From assembly GCF_038396765.1 (NCBI RefSeq), contig NZ_CP150096.1, positions 4,633,001 to 4,697,000 of the forward strand: a DNA stretch of 64,000 nt, read 5' to 3'. The translations under genes were made by a program, and so were the position numbers. This DNA comes from Chitinophaga caseinilytica. Lineage in GTDB: Bacteria; Bacteroidota; Bacteroidia; Chitinophagales; Chitinophagaceae. Of this stretch, positions 44,530-52,943 are shown in pieces. A model generated the notes under the pieces. It searched no databases and was not told the origin of the DNA. It was given only the letters and a program-made list of their open reading frames with translations. Each line of letters opens with the position of its first letter. Position 1 is the stretch's first letter.

Positions 44530-47007
44530 ATGTTGAACATCCGAACCCTTACGGGCCTGGCTACGGCCTTGCTGCTGGCCGTTTCCGGCACAAAGGCGCA
44601 AACCGCCCCGGTGATGCACGCAGCCGATATCCAGCTGCAGTTGCAGAAACTGAATACATTGGGCAGCGTACTGTACGTTGCCGCCCATCCCGACGACGAA
44701 AATACCCGCCTGCTGGGCTTCCTGGCCCGCGAAGGCAAATACCGCACCGGCTATCTTTCGCTTACACGCGGCGATGGCGGGCAGAACCTTATCGGCAACG
44801 AACAGGCCGAGCTGCTGGGGCTCATCCGCACCCAGGAGCTGCTCGCCGCCCGCAGGATCGACGGGGCCGAGCAGTTTTTCACCCGCGCCAACGACTTCGG
44901 TTTTTCCAAGAACCCGGAAGAAACCTTCACGATCTGGGACCGCAAGAAGGTGCTGGGCGACGTGGTTTGGGTGATCCGCAAGTTCCGGCCCGATGTGATC
45001 ATCTGCCGTTTCCCGGCAGATAGCAGGGCAGGGCACGGCCACCATACCGCCTCCGCCATGCTGGCCGCCGAAGCGTTCAAAGCGGCGGCAGATCCCAACC
45101 AATATCCCGAACAACTGAAATCCGTGGAGGTGTGGCAGGCGAAGCGACTGCTGTGGAACACGTTCAATTTCGGCAGCAACAATACGATTTCCGAAGACCA
45201 GTTCAAGATGCAGGTAGGCGCCTACAACGCGCTCCTGGGCAAGGGTTACGGTGAAATCGCGGCAGAAAGCCGCAGCCAGCACAAAAGCCAGGGCTTCGGC
45301 GTGCCTTCGGGCCGCGGCAACGCTACCGAATACTTTATGACCATCCAGGGAGACGCGCCTTCCAAAGACCTCATGGACGGTATTAATACCTCCTGGGCCC
45401 GGGTGCCCGGTGCTGACGCCGTGGCGCAGCAAATACAGGCGGTAACGAAAGATTACCGGGCCGAAACGCCCTCCGCCAGCGTGCCCGCGCTGCTGGCCGT
45501 GCGCAAAAGCCTCCTGGCGTTGCCCGACGGTTACTGGAAAACACAGAAACTGAAGGAAACGGAACAGCTCATCATCGCCTGCTCCGGGCTTTGGGCCGAA
45601 GCCTTCTCCGCATCCGCGGAAGTGGTGCCCGGCGGCCCCATGAAAAGCCAGTTGCAGATCATCAACCGCAGCAACGTGCCCGTCCGCCTCGAAAAAGTGA
45701 CTTACAACGGAACGGAAAATACTTCGCTCGCCCGCGACCTCGCGTTCAACGAGCTCAATACCATCCCCGCCGATTTCCCCCTGCCGGCGGAAACACCTTT
45801 CTCACAGCCTTACTGGCTGCAAGACCCGCATCCGCTGGGCGCTTACGTCATCCGCGACAATAACATGGTCGGCTACCCGGAAAACAAACCTTCCCTCACC
45901 GCCACGTTCTTCCTCCGCTTCGGCGACCAGGCCATCACCCTCCAGCGGCCATTCATTTACAAATTCACCGACCCGGTAAAAGGCGAAGTGTATAACCCGC
46001 TGGTGATCGCACCGCCGGTGATATCTTACCTCCAGAACCAGGTCTACATTTATACCCAGGCCGCGCCGCAGGCCGTTCCCGTGAAAATCCGCGCCATCCA
46101 GCCGGGCGTTTCCGGGAAAGTGAAGCTGCGCCTGCCCCAGGGCTTCTCCGCCGATCAGGCCGCCATTCCCTTCAGCCTCAAGGAAAAGGGAGATGAGGCG
46201 GAGGTGGTTTTCCAGGTGAAACCGCAACAGGTCAACGGCCGTCAGCTCACCGACACCATGAGCGTTTCGGTGGAAGTTAACGGGAAGGAATACACGAACA
46301 GCATGACCGTCATTGCCTACGACCACATTCCTGCCATCACGCTGTTCCCGCCCACGGAGGCGCGGCTCGTGACGCTCAACCTGAAATACAACGGGCGCAA
46401 TATCGGGTACATCCCCGGGGCGGGCGATAAAGTCGCGGAAAGCCTCCGCCAGGTGGGCTATACGGTAACTTTGCTCGGCGAAAAAGAGATCATGCAGGGC
46501 GATCTTTCCGGCTACGACGCCATCATCACCGGCGTGCGCGCCTACAACACGCAGGAGCGCCTCCGCTACTGGCAGCCGCGCCTCCTCGAATACGTGAAAA
46601 ACGGCGGTACGCTGCTCGTCCAGTACAATACCAATGGCGCCCTCGTCACCAACCAGCTCGGGCCTTATCCGTTCACGCTCTCGCGCGACCGGGTGACCGA
46701 CGAGCACGCGGCCGTGACCTTCCTCGCGCCGCAAGACCGGTCTATGACCTATCCCAATGCCCTCACCACGGCCGATTTCAACGGATGGGTGCAGGAGCGG
46801 GGGCTGTATTTCCCGGCAAATGCAGACGCGCAATACGTACAACCCTTCAGCATGAAAGACCCCGGCGAGAAAGACCTCTCCGGATCCACGCTGGTGGCCC
46901 GCTACGGGAAAGGGAAGTATGTCTACACCGGGCTGTCGTTCTTCCGCCAGCTGCCCGCCGGCGTGCCGGGGGCTTACAGATTATTCGTGAACCTGATCGC
47001 TAAATAA
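44530..47007 (+). CDS. large secreted PIG-L family deacetylase
   Basis: An 825-residue protein, far longer than simple PIG-L enzymes (230-270). A signal peptide (residues 1-24) leads to a PIG-L/LmbE metal-dependent deacetylase domain (about 40-300): AAHPDDE at residues 51-57 and the distal metal histidine region GHGHHTAS near 170. Residues 300-600 are beta-rich and may be carbohydrate-binding or adhesion-like; the last 200 residues resemble a glutamine-amidotransferase-like fold (ISGYDAIITGVRAYNT-type segment, LLEYVKNGGTLLVQYNTNG). It probably deacetylates a glycan or amino-sugar conjugate outside the cytoplasm. Confidence 0.87.
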   Translation: MLNIRTLTGLATALLLAVSGTKAQTAPVMHAADIQLQLQKLNTLGSVLYVAAHPDDENTRLLGFLAREGKYRTGYLSLTRGDGGQNLIGNEQAELLGLIRTQELLAARRIDGAEQFFTRANDFGFSKNPEETFTIWDRKKVLGDVVWVIRKFRPDVIICRFPADSRAGHGHHTASAMLAAEAFKAAADPNQYPEQLKSVEVWQAKRLLWNTFNFGSNNTISEDQFKMQVGAYNALLGKGYGEIAAESRSQHKSQGFGVPSGRGNATEYFMTIQGDAPSKDLMDGINTSWARVPGADAVAQQIQAVTKDYRAETPSASVPALLAVRKSLLALPDGYWKTQKLKETEQLIIACSGLWAEAFSASAEVVPGGPMKSQLQIINRSNVPVRLEKVTYNGTENTSLARDLAFNELNTIPADFPLPAETPFSQPYWLQDPHPLGAYVIRDNNMVGYPENKPSLTATFFLRFGDQAITLQRPFIYKFTDPVKGEVYNPLVIAPPVISYLQNQVYIYTQAAPQAVPVKIRAIQPGVSGKVKLRLPQGFSADQAAIPFSLKEKGDEAEVVFQVKPQQVNGRQLTDTMSVSVEVNGKEYTNSMTVIAYDHIPAITLFPPTEARLVTLNLKYNGRNIGYIPGAGDKVAESLRQVGYTVTLLGEKEIMQGDLSGYDAIITGVRAYNTQERLRYWQPRLLEYVKNGGTLLVQYNTNGALVTNQLGPYPFTLSRDRVTDEHAAVTFLAPQDRSMTYPNALTTADFNGWVQERGLYFPANADAQYVQPFSMKDPGEKDLSGSTLVARYGKGKYVYTGLSFFRQLPAGVPGAYRLFVNLIAK

Positions 47008-47015
47008 AGATAGAT

Positions 47016-47171
47016 ATGAGTAGTAGAAAAGACCGCGTTACGATTTCCGCAGGGCTCTGCATCGCCATCGGGCTGGCCATCGGGTTCCTCATCAAGAAGG
47101 TCCACATCGGCCTGCTGATCGGCCTCGCCCTGGGATTGCTCGGCGGCGGATTACTGTCCAAACGCAATTGA
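47016..47171 (+). CDS. 51-residue glycine-rich two-helix membrane protein
   Basis: A small gene read directly from the sequence (ATG 47016, TGA 47169-47171). The product MSSRKDRVTISAG... has two hydrophobic segments, both Gly/Ile/Leu-rich, a central KKVHIG turn and a basic end (LSKRN). It lies 8 bp after the PIG-L gene and 2 bp before the next mini-gene. No family recognised; the arrangement of short membrane proteins before a symporter suggests it is real. Confidence 0.6.
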   Translation: MSSRKDRVTISAGLCIAIGLAIGFLIKKVHIGLLIGLALGLLGGGLLSKRN

Positions 47172-47173
47172 TT

Positions 47174-47299
47174 ATGGAAGATCATCAATACGAGAAACCG
47201 CCGCTGTTCAGCCGCTGGAGCACCTGGTACGCCCTGGTGATCGGATGGCTCGTGGCACTGGTCGTGTTCTTTTATTTCTTTACCAAACACTATTCATGA
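47174..47299 (+). CDS. 41-residue single-helix membrane protein coupled to the symporter
   Basis: A mini-gene (ATG 47174, TGA 47297-47299) whose stop overlaps the symporter start (ATGA). The product has a polar N-terminus (MEDHQYEKPPLFSRWSTWY), one long hydrophobic helix and a KHYS end. Short membrane proteins overlapping sodium/solute symporter genes are known as accessory subunits (for example YhdT with PanF, DUF4212 with some symporters), but this sequence is not recognisably either. A stabilising or targeting subunit is the likely role; this is inference from overlap. Confidence 0.65.
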   Translation: MEDHQYEKPPLFSRWSTWYALVIGWLVALVVFFYFFTKHYS

Positions 47300-48999
47300 G
47301 TTATGCCGACTGGGCTGTGCTCGGTTTTACCCTGATCGCCATCATTTTATACGGCGTCTGGAAAAGCCGCGGCCAGCAAAACCTCGACAGTTACTTCCTG
47401 GGGAACCGTTCCGTGCCCTGGTACATCGTGCTCCTGTCTATCATGGGCACCCAGGCCAGCGCCATCACTTTCCTGAGCGCACCCGGCCAGGCGTACACCG
47501 ACGGGATGCGGTTCGTGCAATATTACTTCGGGCTGCCGCTCGCCATGGTAGTCATTTCCGCGGTATTCGTCCCGATTTACCACAAACTGAAGGTCTACAC
47601 CGCTTACGAATACCTCGAAAACCGGTTCGATCTCAAAACGCGCACCCTCACTTCGTTCCTGTTTTTGTTGCAAAGGGCGCTGTCGACCGGGATCAGTATC
47701 TATGCCCCCTCCATCATCCTGTCGTCTTTACTGGGATGGAACATTTACTATACGAACCTCTTCATGGGCGGGCTCCTCATCATTTACACGATGTACGGCG
47801 GCACAAAAGCCGTGTCTTACACGCAATCGCTGCAGCTGGGGGTTATTTTCGTGGGGATGTTCCTGGCGGGATACATGGTGGTGAAGATGTTGCCGGCCGA
47901 TATCGGTTTCTCCGACGCCTTGCATGTGTCGGGCAAAATGGGGAAACTGAACGTGATCGTAACGGATTTCAGCCTGAAAGACCGGTACAATATCTGGAGC
48001 GGGGTGATCGGTGGATTTTTCCTCGCGCTGTCGTATTTCGGGACAGACCAGAGCCAGGTGGGCCGTTACCTTACCGCCCGCGACCTGACCGAAAGCCGGA
48101 TGAGCCTGCTGATGAATGGACTGGTAAAAGTGCCGATGCAATTCCTTATCATGCTGATCGGTGCGCTGGTATTCGTGTTTTACCTGTATTTCAAGGCGCC
48201 GATCAATTTCAACGAAGGCCTTGTTCAGCAGGTGCACCAGTCGGAATACGCTCCGCAGATGCAGGCGCTGGAACAGCGGTACGATTCGCTGGACGGCGTG
48301 CGGCAAACGCAGGTGAAAACCCTCGTTACCGCGCTCGACGCTAAAAACGAAAGCGCCATCCGTACCGCGCAGGCCGATCTGAAAGCCTCCGAGACCGCGT
48401 CCAACTCCATCCGCGACGAAGCCAAAACCCTCATCCGCGAAGCCCTTCCGGCCGCGGATACCAGCGATACGAACTACATTTTCCTGCATTTCGTGGTGCA
48501 CAATCTGCCCAAAGGGCTCGTGGGGCTGCTGATCGCCATCATCTTCCTCGCATCGTGGGGCAGCATCGCGGCGGCGCTCAATTCCCTCGCGTCTACCACC
48601 ATGGTGGATTTCTACAAACGGATGTACAAACCCGAAGCCAGCGACCACGAATACCTGCGCGCCTCCAAATTCTGGACGCTCATCTGGGGCGTGTTTTCCA
48701 TCGGCGTGGCGCTGTTCGCCACCAACCTGGGCAGCCTCATCGAAGCCGTAAACATTCTCGGGTCGCTGTTTTACGGGACGATCCTCGGGATTTTCGTGGT
48801 GGCCTTCGCCATGAAGCGCATCCGGGGGAATGCTGTTTTCTGGGGCGCGCTGCTGGCAGAAATCGCCGTGATCGCCGTGTACCTCGCCGATATCGTTTCC
48901 TTCCTCTGGCTGAACGTGATCGGCTGCGCGCTCGTCATGCTTTTTTCAGCCATCCTCCAACCCATCCTTCCATCCCCCAAAATCAAACAACCGGCGTAA
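47296..48999 (+). CDS. sodium/solute symporter (SSS family)
   Basis: A 567-residue symporter of the SSSF family with about 13 membrane segments. Landmarks are GNRSVPWYIVLLSIMGTQAS near the start, a YEYLENRFDLKTRTLTSFLF segment, and ALSYFGTDQSQVGRYLTARD in the middle. A soluble insertion of about 90 residues (roughly 315-405, rich in Gln, Glu and Ala, possibly coiled coil) interrupts the helices before HFVVHNLPKGLVGLLIA. Substrate is not readable; Bacteroidota members often carry sialic acids or sugars. The ATG overlaps the preceding mini-gene. Confidence 0.9.
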   Translation: MSYADWAVLGFTLIAIILYGVWKSRGQQNLDSYFLGNRSVPWYIVLLSIMGTQASAITFLSAPGQAYTDGMRFVQYYFGLPLAMVVISAVFVPIYHKLKVYTAYEYLENRFDLKTRTLTSFLFLLQRALSTGISIYAPSIILSSLLGWNIYYTNLFMGGLLIIYTMYGGTKAVSYTQSLQLGVIFVGMFLAGYMVVKMLPADIGFSDALHVSGKMGKLNVIVTDFSLKDRYNIWSGVIGGFFLALSYFGTDQSQVGRYLTARDLTESRMSLLMNGLVKVPMQFLIMLIGALVFVFYLYFKAPINFNEGLVQQVHQSEYAPQMQALEQRYDSLDGVRQTQVKTLVTALDAKNESAIRTAQADLKASETASNSIRDEAKTLIREALPAADTSDTNYIFLHFVVHNLPKGLVGLLIAIIFLASWGSIAAALNSLASTTMVDFYKRMYKPEASDHEYLRASKFWTLIWGVFSIGVALFATNLGSLIEAVNILGSLFYGTILGIFVVAFAMKRIRGNAVFWGALLAEIAVIAVYLADIVSFLWLNVIGCALVMLFSAILQPILPSPKIKQPA

Positions 49000-49017
49000 C
49001 ACCGGGTACGGGATAAA

Positions 49018-49052
49018 AAAAGAGGATGGCCCTGAGCGGACCATCCTCTTTT
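49018..49052. terminator. bidirectional terminator between symporter and DUF2911 genes
   Basis: 12-bp stem AAAAGAGGATGG/CCATCCTCTTTT, 11-nt loop, A-run before and T-run after, so it works on both strands. Confidence 0.85.
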
Positions 49053-49071
49053 TTTACAATAACTTTTCCGG

Positions 49072-49914
49072 TTACAGGGTAGCGATCAGCTTTTCGTTGA
49101 GGGCTACGTAATCGGCGTTGTTGGCAGCTTTCGCCAGTTCGGTGGATTTGGCGGCAGTGGCTTTGGCGCCGGATTTGTCGCCGGCTTTTGCCTGCATGCG
49201 GGCTTTCTGGTAGAACATCCAGAAGGCTTTGGCGTTGGCGGGCTCAGCCAGTGCCTGGTCCATCCACTTGATAGCCTGGCTCACGTCGCGGCCGGATTCG
49301 AAGTAGTACATGGCAGCCTGGAAATAAGGCTTCTTGTCACTTTTCATGCCTTCTTCGATAGACGCCATGATCTTGGAGTCGATGTCGGCCGTAACCTGGA
49401 TGGGCACCATGGTACGGTCCCACAGGATCATCATGGTCATGGAGCTGGGCGCCACGTCGCCGAAGGTGATCATGAACGATTCGATGGGGAAGGGCATTTC
49501 GGTAACGTCTGCCGTGAAGCGCGCTACGTCGTCTGCGGGGTTGTACCCGTCGATCCCCCAGTTTTTGAGGCCTTTGTTGACGATGATTTCCCAACTGTTG
49601 CGGTTGGGAATGGCATAGAGCACGTATTCACCTGCGGGCACCGGTTTGCCGTTGAGCTTCACGTCTTCGCCGAATTTAACGCGGGTGGCTGCGTTGGCCC
49701 CCATGCGCCAGATCTTGCCGTAGGGCACCAGGTCGCCCATGATGGTACGGCCTTTCATGGCCGGGCGGGAGTAGGAAACTTCCACGGAAGACAGGGCGAA
49801 GTCCTGTTTGATGGTCTGGGCAGGGCTCGGAGCGGGCAGTTTCACCTGCGCCTGGGCGGTAACGGTCATCACACCGATCGCGGCGGCGGTGAGGAACGCG
49901 GATAGTTGTTTCAT
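49072..49914 (-). CDS. secreted DUF2911 protein with C-terminal TPR-like region
   Basis: A 280-residue protein with a signal peptide (cleavage near AQAQ, residue 23). Residues 30-180 match DUF2911: SSVEVSYSRPAMKGRTIMGD, GKIWRMGANAATRV, LNGKPVPAGEYVLYAIP and a late FMITFGDVAPSS strand. The last 80 residues are helical with TPR-like repeats (AIKWMDQALAEPANAKAFWM). DUF2911 proteins are common Bacteroidota exported proteins of unknown function. Convergent with the symporter. Confidence 0.88.
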   Translation of the reverse strand: MKQLSAFLTAAAIGVMTVTAQAQVKLPAPSPAQTIKQDFALSSVEVSYSRPAMKGRTIMGDLVPYGKIWRMGANAATRVKFGEDVKLNGKPVPAGEYVLYAIPNRNSWEIIVNKGLKNWGIDGYNPADDVARFTADVTEMPFPIESFMITFGDVAPSSMTMMILWDRTMVPIQVTADIDSKIMASIEEGMKSDKKPYFQAAMYYFESGRDVSQAIKWMDQALAEPANAKAFWMFYQKARMQAKAGDKSGAKATAAKSTELAKAANNADYVALNEKLIATL

Positions 49915-49956
49915 ATTGATTTTGTTGTTGTTATGGATAATTGCGTATTTCTGCCA

Positions 49957-50616
49957 TTATTCGATCAGCCCGTTCCGGAAGGCGTATAACACGAGGCCGA
50001 CGGTATTTTTCACCCCGAGTTTTTCGAGGAGCTTCTGCCGGAGGCCTTCGACGGTGCGCGGACTGAGAAAAATCTGTTCGGAAATCTCCTGGGTCGTCTG
50101 TTCACTGCATATCAGTTTCAGCACTTCCAGCTCCCGGTCGGTCAGCTGCACTTCGTTCTTGAACGTGGGCTTGAACTGTTGCTTGTTTTTGTGGAGGACC
50201 TTCTTCAGGAGGGCCAGGTTCACATTTTCGTTAAAATAAAACCCTTTTTCGTAAGTGGTGCAGATCGCTTCGTAAATTTCTTCCGGTTCACTGTTTTTGA
50301 GCAAATAGGCATTGGCGCCATTCTCTACGAGATGGACAATAAAGTTGTCGTCTTCATACATCGTGAGGATGATGATCTTGACCTGCGGATATTTCTCCCT
50401 GACCTTGATGGTGGCCTGGATGCCGTCCATTTTGGGCATTTTCAGGTCCATAAGGATCACATCCGGCAGTTGGTCCTGCATGATCTGCAGTAAATGTTCA
50501 CCGTCTTCCGCTTCAAAAACGACGTTGATGTTTTCGTACGGGGTGAGGGTCTGGATGACTCCGCTCCGGAAAATCTTGTGGTCGTCTGCGATTGCGACCT
50601 TAATAGGCAGCAGCAT
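49957..50616 (-). CDS. NarL/LuxR-family response regulator
   Basis: A 219-residue regulator: receiver with Asp57 (VILMDLKMPKMDG), acidic pair DD at 11-12 and the Lys of YLLKNSEPEE, then a LuxR-type helix-turn-helix (TDRELEVLKLICSEQTTQEI, then FLSPRTVEGLRQKLLEKLG). It is 21 bp from the kinase gene upstream on the same strand and is expected to be its partner. Targets unknown; palindromic sites at 52705-52744 upstream of the operon are candidates. Confidence 0.93.
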   Translation of the reverse strand: MLLPIKVAIADDHKIFRSGVIQTLTPYENINVVFEAEDGEHLLQIMQDQLPDVILMDLKMPKMDGIQATIKVREKYPQVKIIILTMYEDDNFIVHLVENGANAYLLKNSEPEEIYEAICTTYEKGFYFNENVNLALLKKVLHKNKQQFKPTFKNEVQLTDRELEVLKLICSEQTTQEISEQIFLSPRTVEGLRQKLLEKLGVKNTVGLVLYAFRNGLIE

Positions 50617-50637
50617 ACTGAAAGTTTAAAGATATAG

Positions 50638-51432
50638 CTATGCTATGGGCTGATAATTCTCCACCCTGATCTCGGCGCTTGTGCCTTTGGGTGAATTTTT
50701 TACAAATGTGATGTTTCCTCCGATAATATTCAAACGGCTTTCGATATTTTTTAGTCCGAGGTGCCCGGTTTTCTGGCGCGAGGCGGCCAGATTCTCGATG
50801 AGTTGCTCGTTTCCGTCGTCTTCCACGCGGATGGTGAGCGTTTGCGGGGTGCTTTGATAGGTGATGAGGACCTGCTGGGCTTCGGCGTGTTTGAGGATAT
50901 TGTTCATCAGTTCCTGGACAACGCGGTACACGTTGAGGGCTTTTTCGCGGTCTACGGGGAAAGTGCTCCCGTCTGTCCGGAACTGGATGGCGATCTGCCG
51001 GTTTTTGTTCATGAGGCTGGCGAAGGAGTCGAGCGCATGGCTGAGCCCCAGGTTTTCCAGCGTGGTAGGGTGGAGGCTTTGGGAGATGAAGCGGAGTTGC
51101 TGGATGATAGTGTCTGTGAATTCCTTCGTTTCCTTGATCCTTTCCTTTTCCCCGTTTCCGGCGAGCTGCTGGAGGGAATTGAGGCTGAGCTTGAGCACGG
51201 AGAGCTGGGCGCCCACTTCGTCGTGCAGGTCTTCGGCGATCCTTTTCCGTTCGATCTCCTGGCCCTGGAGCACCGCCACGAGGCGCTCTTTCTGCAGCTG
51301 GAGGTCTTTATCCTTGAGGATGAGTTTATATTGTACCACCTGCTTTTGTTGCAACACCACCATGATGACCACGAAAATACCGAGGCTCATCATAACGATC
51401 GTACCCGCCAGAATTAATTGCAGCGTGTTCAT
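50638..51432 (-). CDS. HisKA_3-type sensor histidine kinase
   Basis: A 264-residue kinase with one N-terminal membrane helix (residues 5-28), no separate sensor domain, a HisKA_3 dimerisation region with His70 (ERKRIAEDLHDEVGAQLSVL) and an ATPase domain (ELMNNILKHAEA, RVEDDG, GHLGLKNIESRL). The NarL-family pairing is standard for this kinase type. Its ATG overlaps the stop of the membrane-protein gene upstream (ATGA), so the membrane protein may be its sensor. Confidence 0.92.
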   Translation of the reverse strand: MNTLQLILAGTIVMMSLGIFVVIMVVLQQKQVVQYKLILKDKDLQLQKERLVAVLQGQEIERKRIAEDLHDEVGAQLSVLKLSLNSLQQLAGNGEKERIKETKEFTDTIIQQLRFISQSLHPTTLENLGLSHALDSFASLMNKNRQIAIQFRTDGSTFPVDREKALNVYRVVQELMNNILKHAEAQQVLITYQSTPQTLTIRVEDDGNEQLIENLAASRQKTGHLGLKNIESRLNIIGGNITFVKNSPKGTSAEIRVENYQPIA

Positions 51433-52103
51433 GATCTCGCTCGTTTGATTTTTAAGAGCCCAATATAAAAAACTATTACCTGAATTATGCCGGCGATCCA
51501 TCCGAGGCCCTGGGTGATGCGGAAAAGATTGATGATTTCCGGGCCGGGCTCGTCGTTGAGCAGGAAGTTGAAAGACAGGTAAAGGATGAAGTTACAGCAC
51601 TGGTAAACGAAAATGCCGGAGTTGAACCAGAATTCGGGTATGGAAGTGATGTAAATGGAACGTTCGATGAGGGTGTTGTCGCGGACGAGCTGCATGAAGA
51701 ACAGGATGCCGTAGACGATGAGCACGAAGGTGCGGACGGACACGAAGATGGAGCTGAAGCCGCTGGGGCCGCTGATCCAGAAGAAATCGACCAGGAAAAG
51801 GACGGTGATAACGGGTATGAGGCCGCGAATGATTTTTTTGGTATGGGGCTTTTTGAGGACTTTAATATAGAACCAGGAAAGGATGTAAAATCCGATCAGG
51901 AACATGACGGCATGCCATGCCAGGTTATGTCTGAAAATACGGGCCAGCATTTCGGCGCCAACGCTCAGTACGGCAGAATAGATGGCGTACACGTACATAA
52001 TACGTTGGTCCTTATCGAACAGCCTGTAGTTTAAAGTGAAGGGGATCAGAAGCAGGACTTCGATCCCCATCATGAAATAAAAAATGTAATGATGCAGCGG
52101 CAC
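51429..52103 (-). CDS. seven-helix membrane protein, probable sensor partner of the kinase
   Basis: A 224-residue protein with seven predicted hydrophobic helices, of a layout typical of 7TM sensory modules seen before HisKA_3 kinases in Bacteroidota. No ligand-binding motif recognised. Its stop overlaps the kinase start by four bases, so the two are translationally coupled, and the kinase lacks a sensor of its own. The start is a GTG at 52103; an ATG at 52073 is possible but would cut the first helix. Confidence 0.72.
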   Translation of the reverse strand: MPLHHYIFYFMMGIEVLLLIPFTLNYRLFDKDQRIMYVYAIYSAVLSVGAEMLARIFRHNLAWHAVMFLIGFYILSWFYIKVLKKPHTKKIIRGLIPVITVLFLVDFFWISGPSGFSSIFVSVRTFVLIVYGILFFMQLVRDNTLIERSIYITSIPEFWFNSGIFVYQCCNFILYLSFNFLLNDEPGPEIINLFRITQGLGWIAGIIQVIVFYIGLLKIKRARS

Positions 52104-52125
52104 GTAATAGACTTTATCCTTTGGG

Positions 52126-52521
52126 TTACTCGATGTCAGAATTCAGGGGGTTCGCTACTTTGGGGCAGTCGAAGGGGCAGAATCCGTCGGTGATCAGGGT
52201 ACCGGTGTTGGCGGAAGCTTTCTTTTCCACGCTCCGGGTCTGGGCCGGCAGGATGTCTTCGCCATCGGCATCCGTGGCTGTGAGCACAAAATGTTTGTCC
52301 ACCTTACCGTCGCCGTCCACATCAAGCCCGTAATAAATACGAAGGCCGATCGCGCCTTCCTGTGAAAGTAGTTCGTTCAGTTTATCGATCCCGAAGAACT
52401 GTGACATCACGGGGTCCTTGTGCTTTTTGCGCTCCAGCTGATCTACGCGGTAGTTTTTCGTGAGTTTGGCGGCGTTCGCCAGGGGGATGAATATCCCCGT
52501 GTCTTTCTTAAACTTTGACAT
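52126..52521 (-). CDS. small protein with EF-hand-like calcium loop
   Basis: A 131-residue protein without signal peptide or membrane helix. The centre contains GLDVDGDGKVDKHFVL, an EF-hand-like loop D-x-D-x-D-G-K-x-D of the dockerin or single-EF type, followed by a second acidic stretch DADGEDIL. The start is basic (MSKFKKD). A C-terminal CPFDCP may bind metal or form a disulfide. It is the first gene of the membrane-protein/kinase/regulator unit (22 bp to the next), an unusual partner. No family recognised. Confidence 0.65.
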   Translation of the reverse strand: MSKFKKDTGIFIPLANAAKLTKNYRVDQLERKKHKDPVMSQFFGIDKLNELLSQEGAIGLRIYYGLDVDGDGKVDKHFVLTATDADGEDILPAQTRSVEKKASANTGTLITDGFCPFDCPKVANPLNSDIE

Positions 52522-52567
52522 GGTGTGTTACATTTAGGAGTTAGTAATAATGAAAAAAAGTCGCCGG

Positions 52568-52597
52568 TAAAATTATCACAAAATCCCAATCATCAAA
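52568..52597 (-). promoter_or_regulatory. candidate promoter of the EF-hand/kinase operon
   Basis: On the minus strand TTTG (52594-52597), 18-nt spacer, TAATTTTA (52568-52575; last base differs from TAnnTTTG), 47 bp before the first ATG. Confidence 0.45.
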
Positions 52598-52704
52598 CTG
52601 TTCCTGTAAATGCCCGCTATGGCTGCCGGGAGCGTTGAAAATCAGGCATAATTGCCGCCACTGCGGATTTGGCGGGATGGGGGAGGGTGCGGGCAGGGGG
52701 GATT

Positions 52705-52744
52705 TTACGTAATCCACGCGAAAAAATGCGTAGAAGTACGCATT
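52705..52744. promoter_or_regulatory. palindrome pair, candidate operator
   Basis: TTACGTAA (52705-52712) and, 12 bp further, AATGCGTA-GAAG-TACGCATT (52725-52744), a perfect 8-bp inverted repeat. Dyads of this size are typical of LuxR/NarL-type dimer sites; the operon next to it encodes such a regulator. Confidence 0.45.
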
Positions 52745-52943
52745 CGGTATTTCCCGTGGTAGTTCGCTTGATTAAAGCCCGAAAACGCTCAACCTTTGTA
52801 AGGTGGAAAATGACCATGTAGACAGCGCAATCAAAGGCCTTTCTACCATAGTTTGTTTCGTTAGTATGCAGAGGGCCCCCGGTGCCCCAAAACCGAATGT
52901 AACACAGCGTACCCCAAAATGTAAAGCCCAAAAGTGAATCGCC

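Larger units (their letters stand above)
52522..52943. other. 422-bp intergenic region with divergent promoters and palindromes
   Basis: No convincing gene; the longest frame (minus, 52617-52931) has no coding-like features. It holds the candidate promoter of the minus operon and two palindromic elements at 52705-52744. The plus-side promoter of the next gene was not recognised. Confidence 0.6.

Noticed and set aside
52617..52931. A 104-codon minus-strand frame in the long intergenic region
   Set aside because: No coding-like composition, and it covers the palindromes and promoter region. Treated as non-coding.
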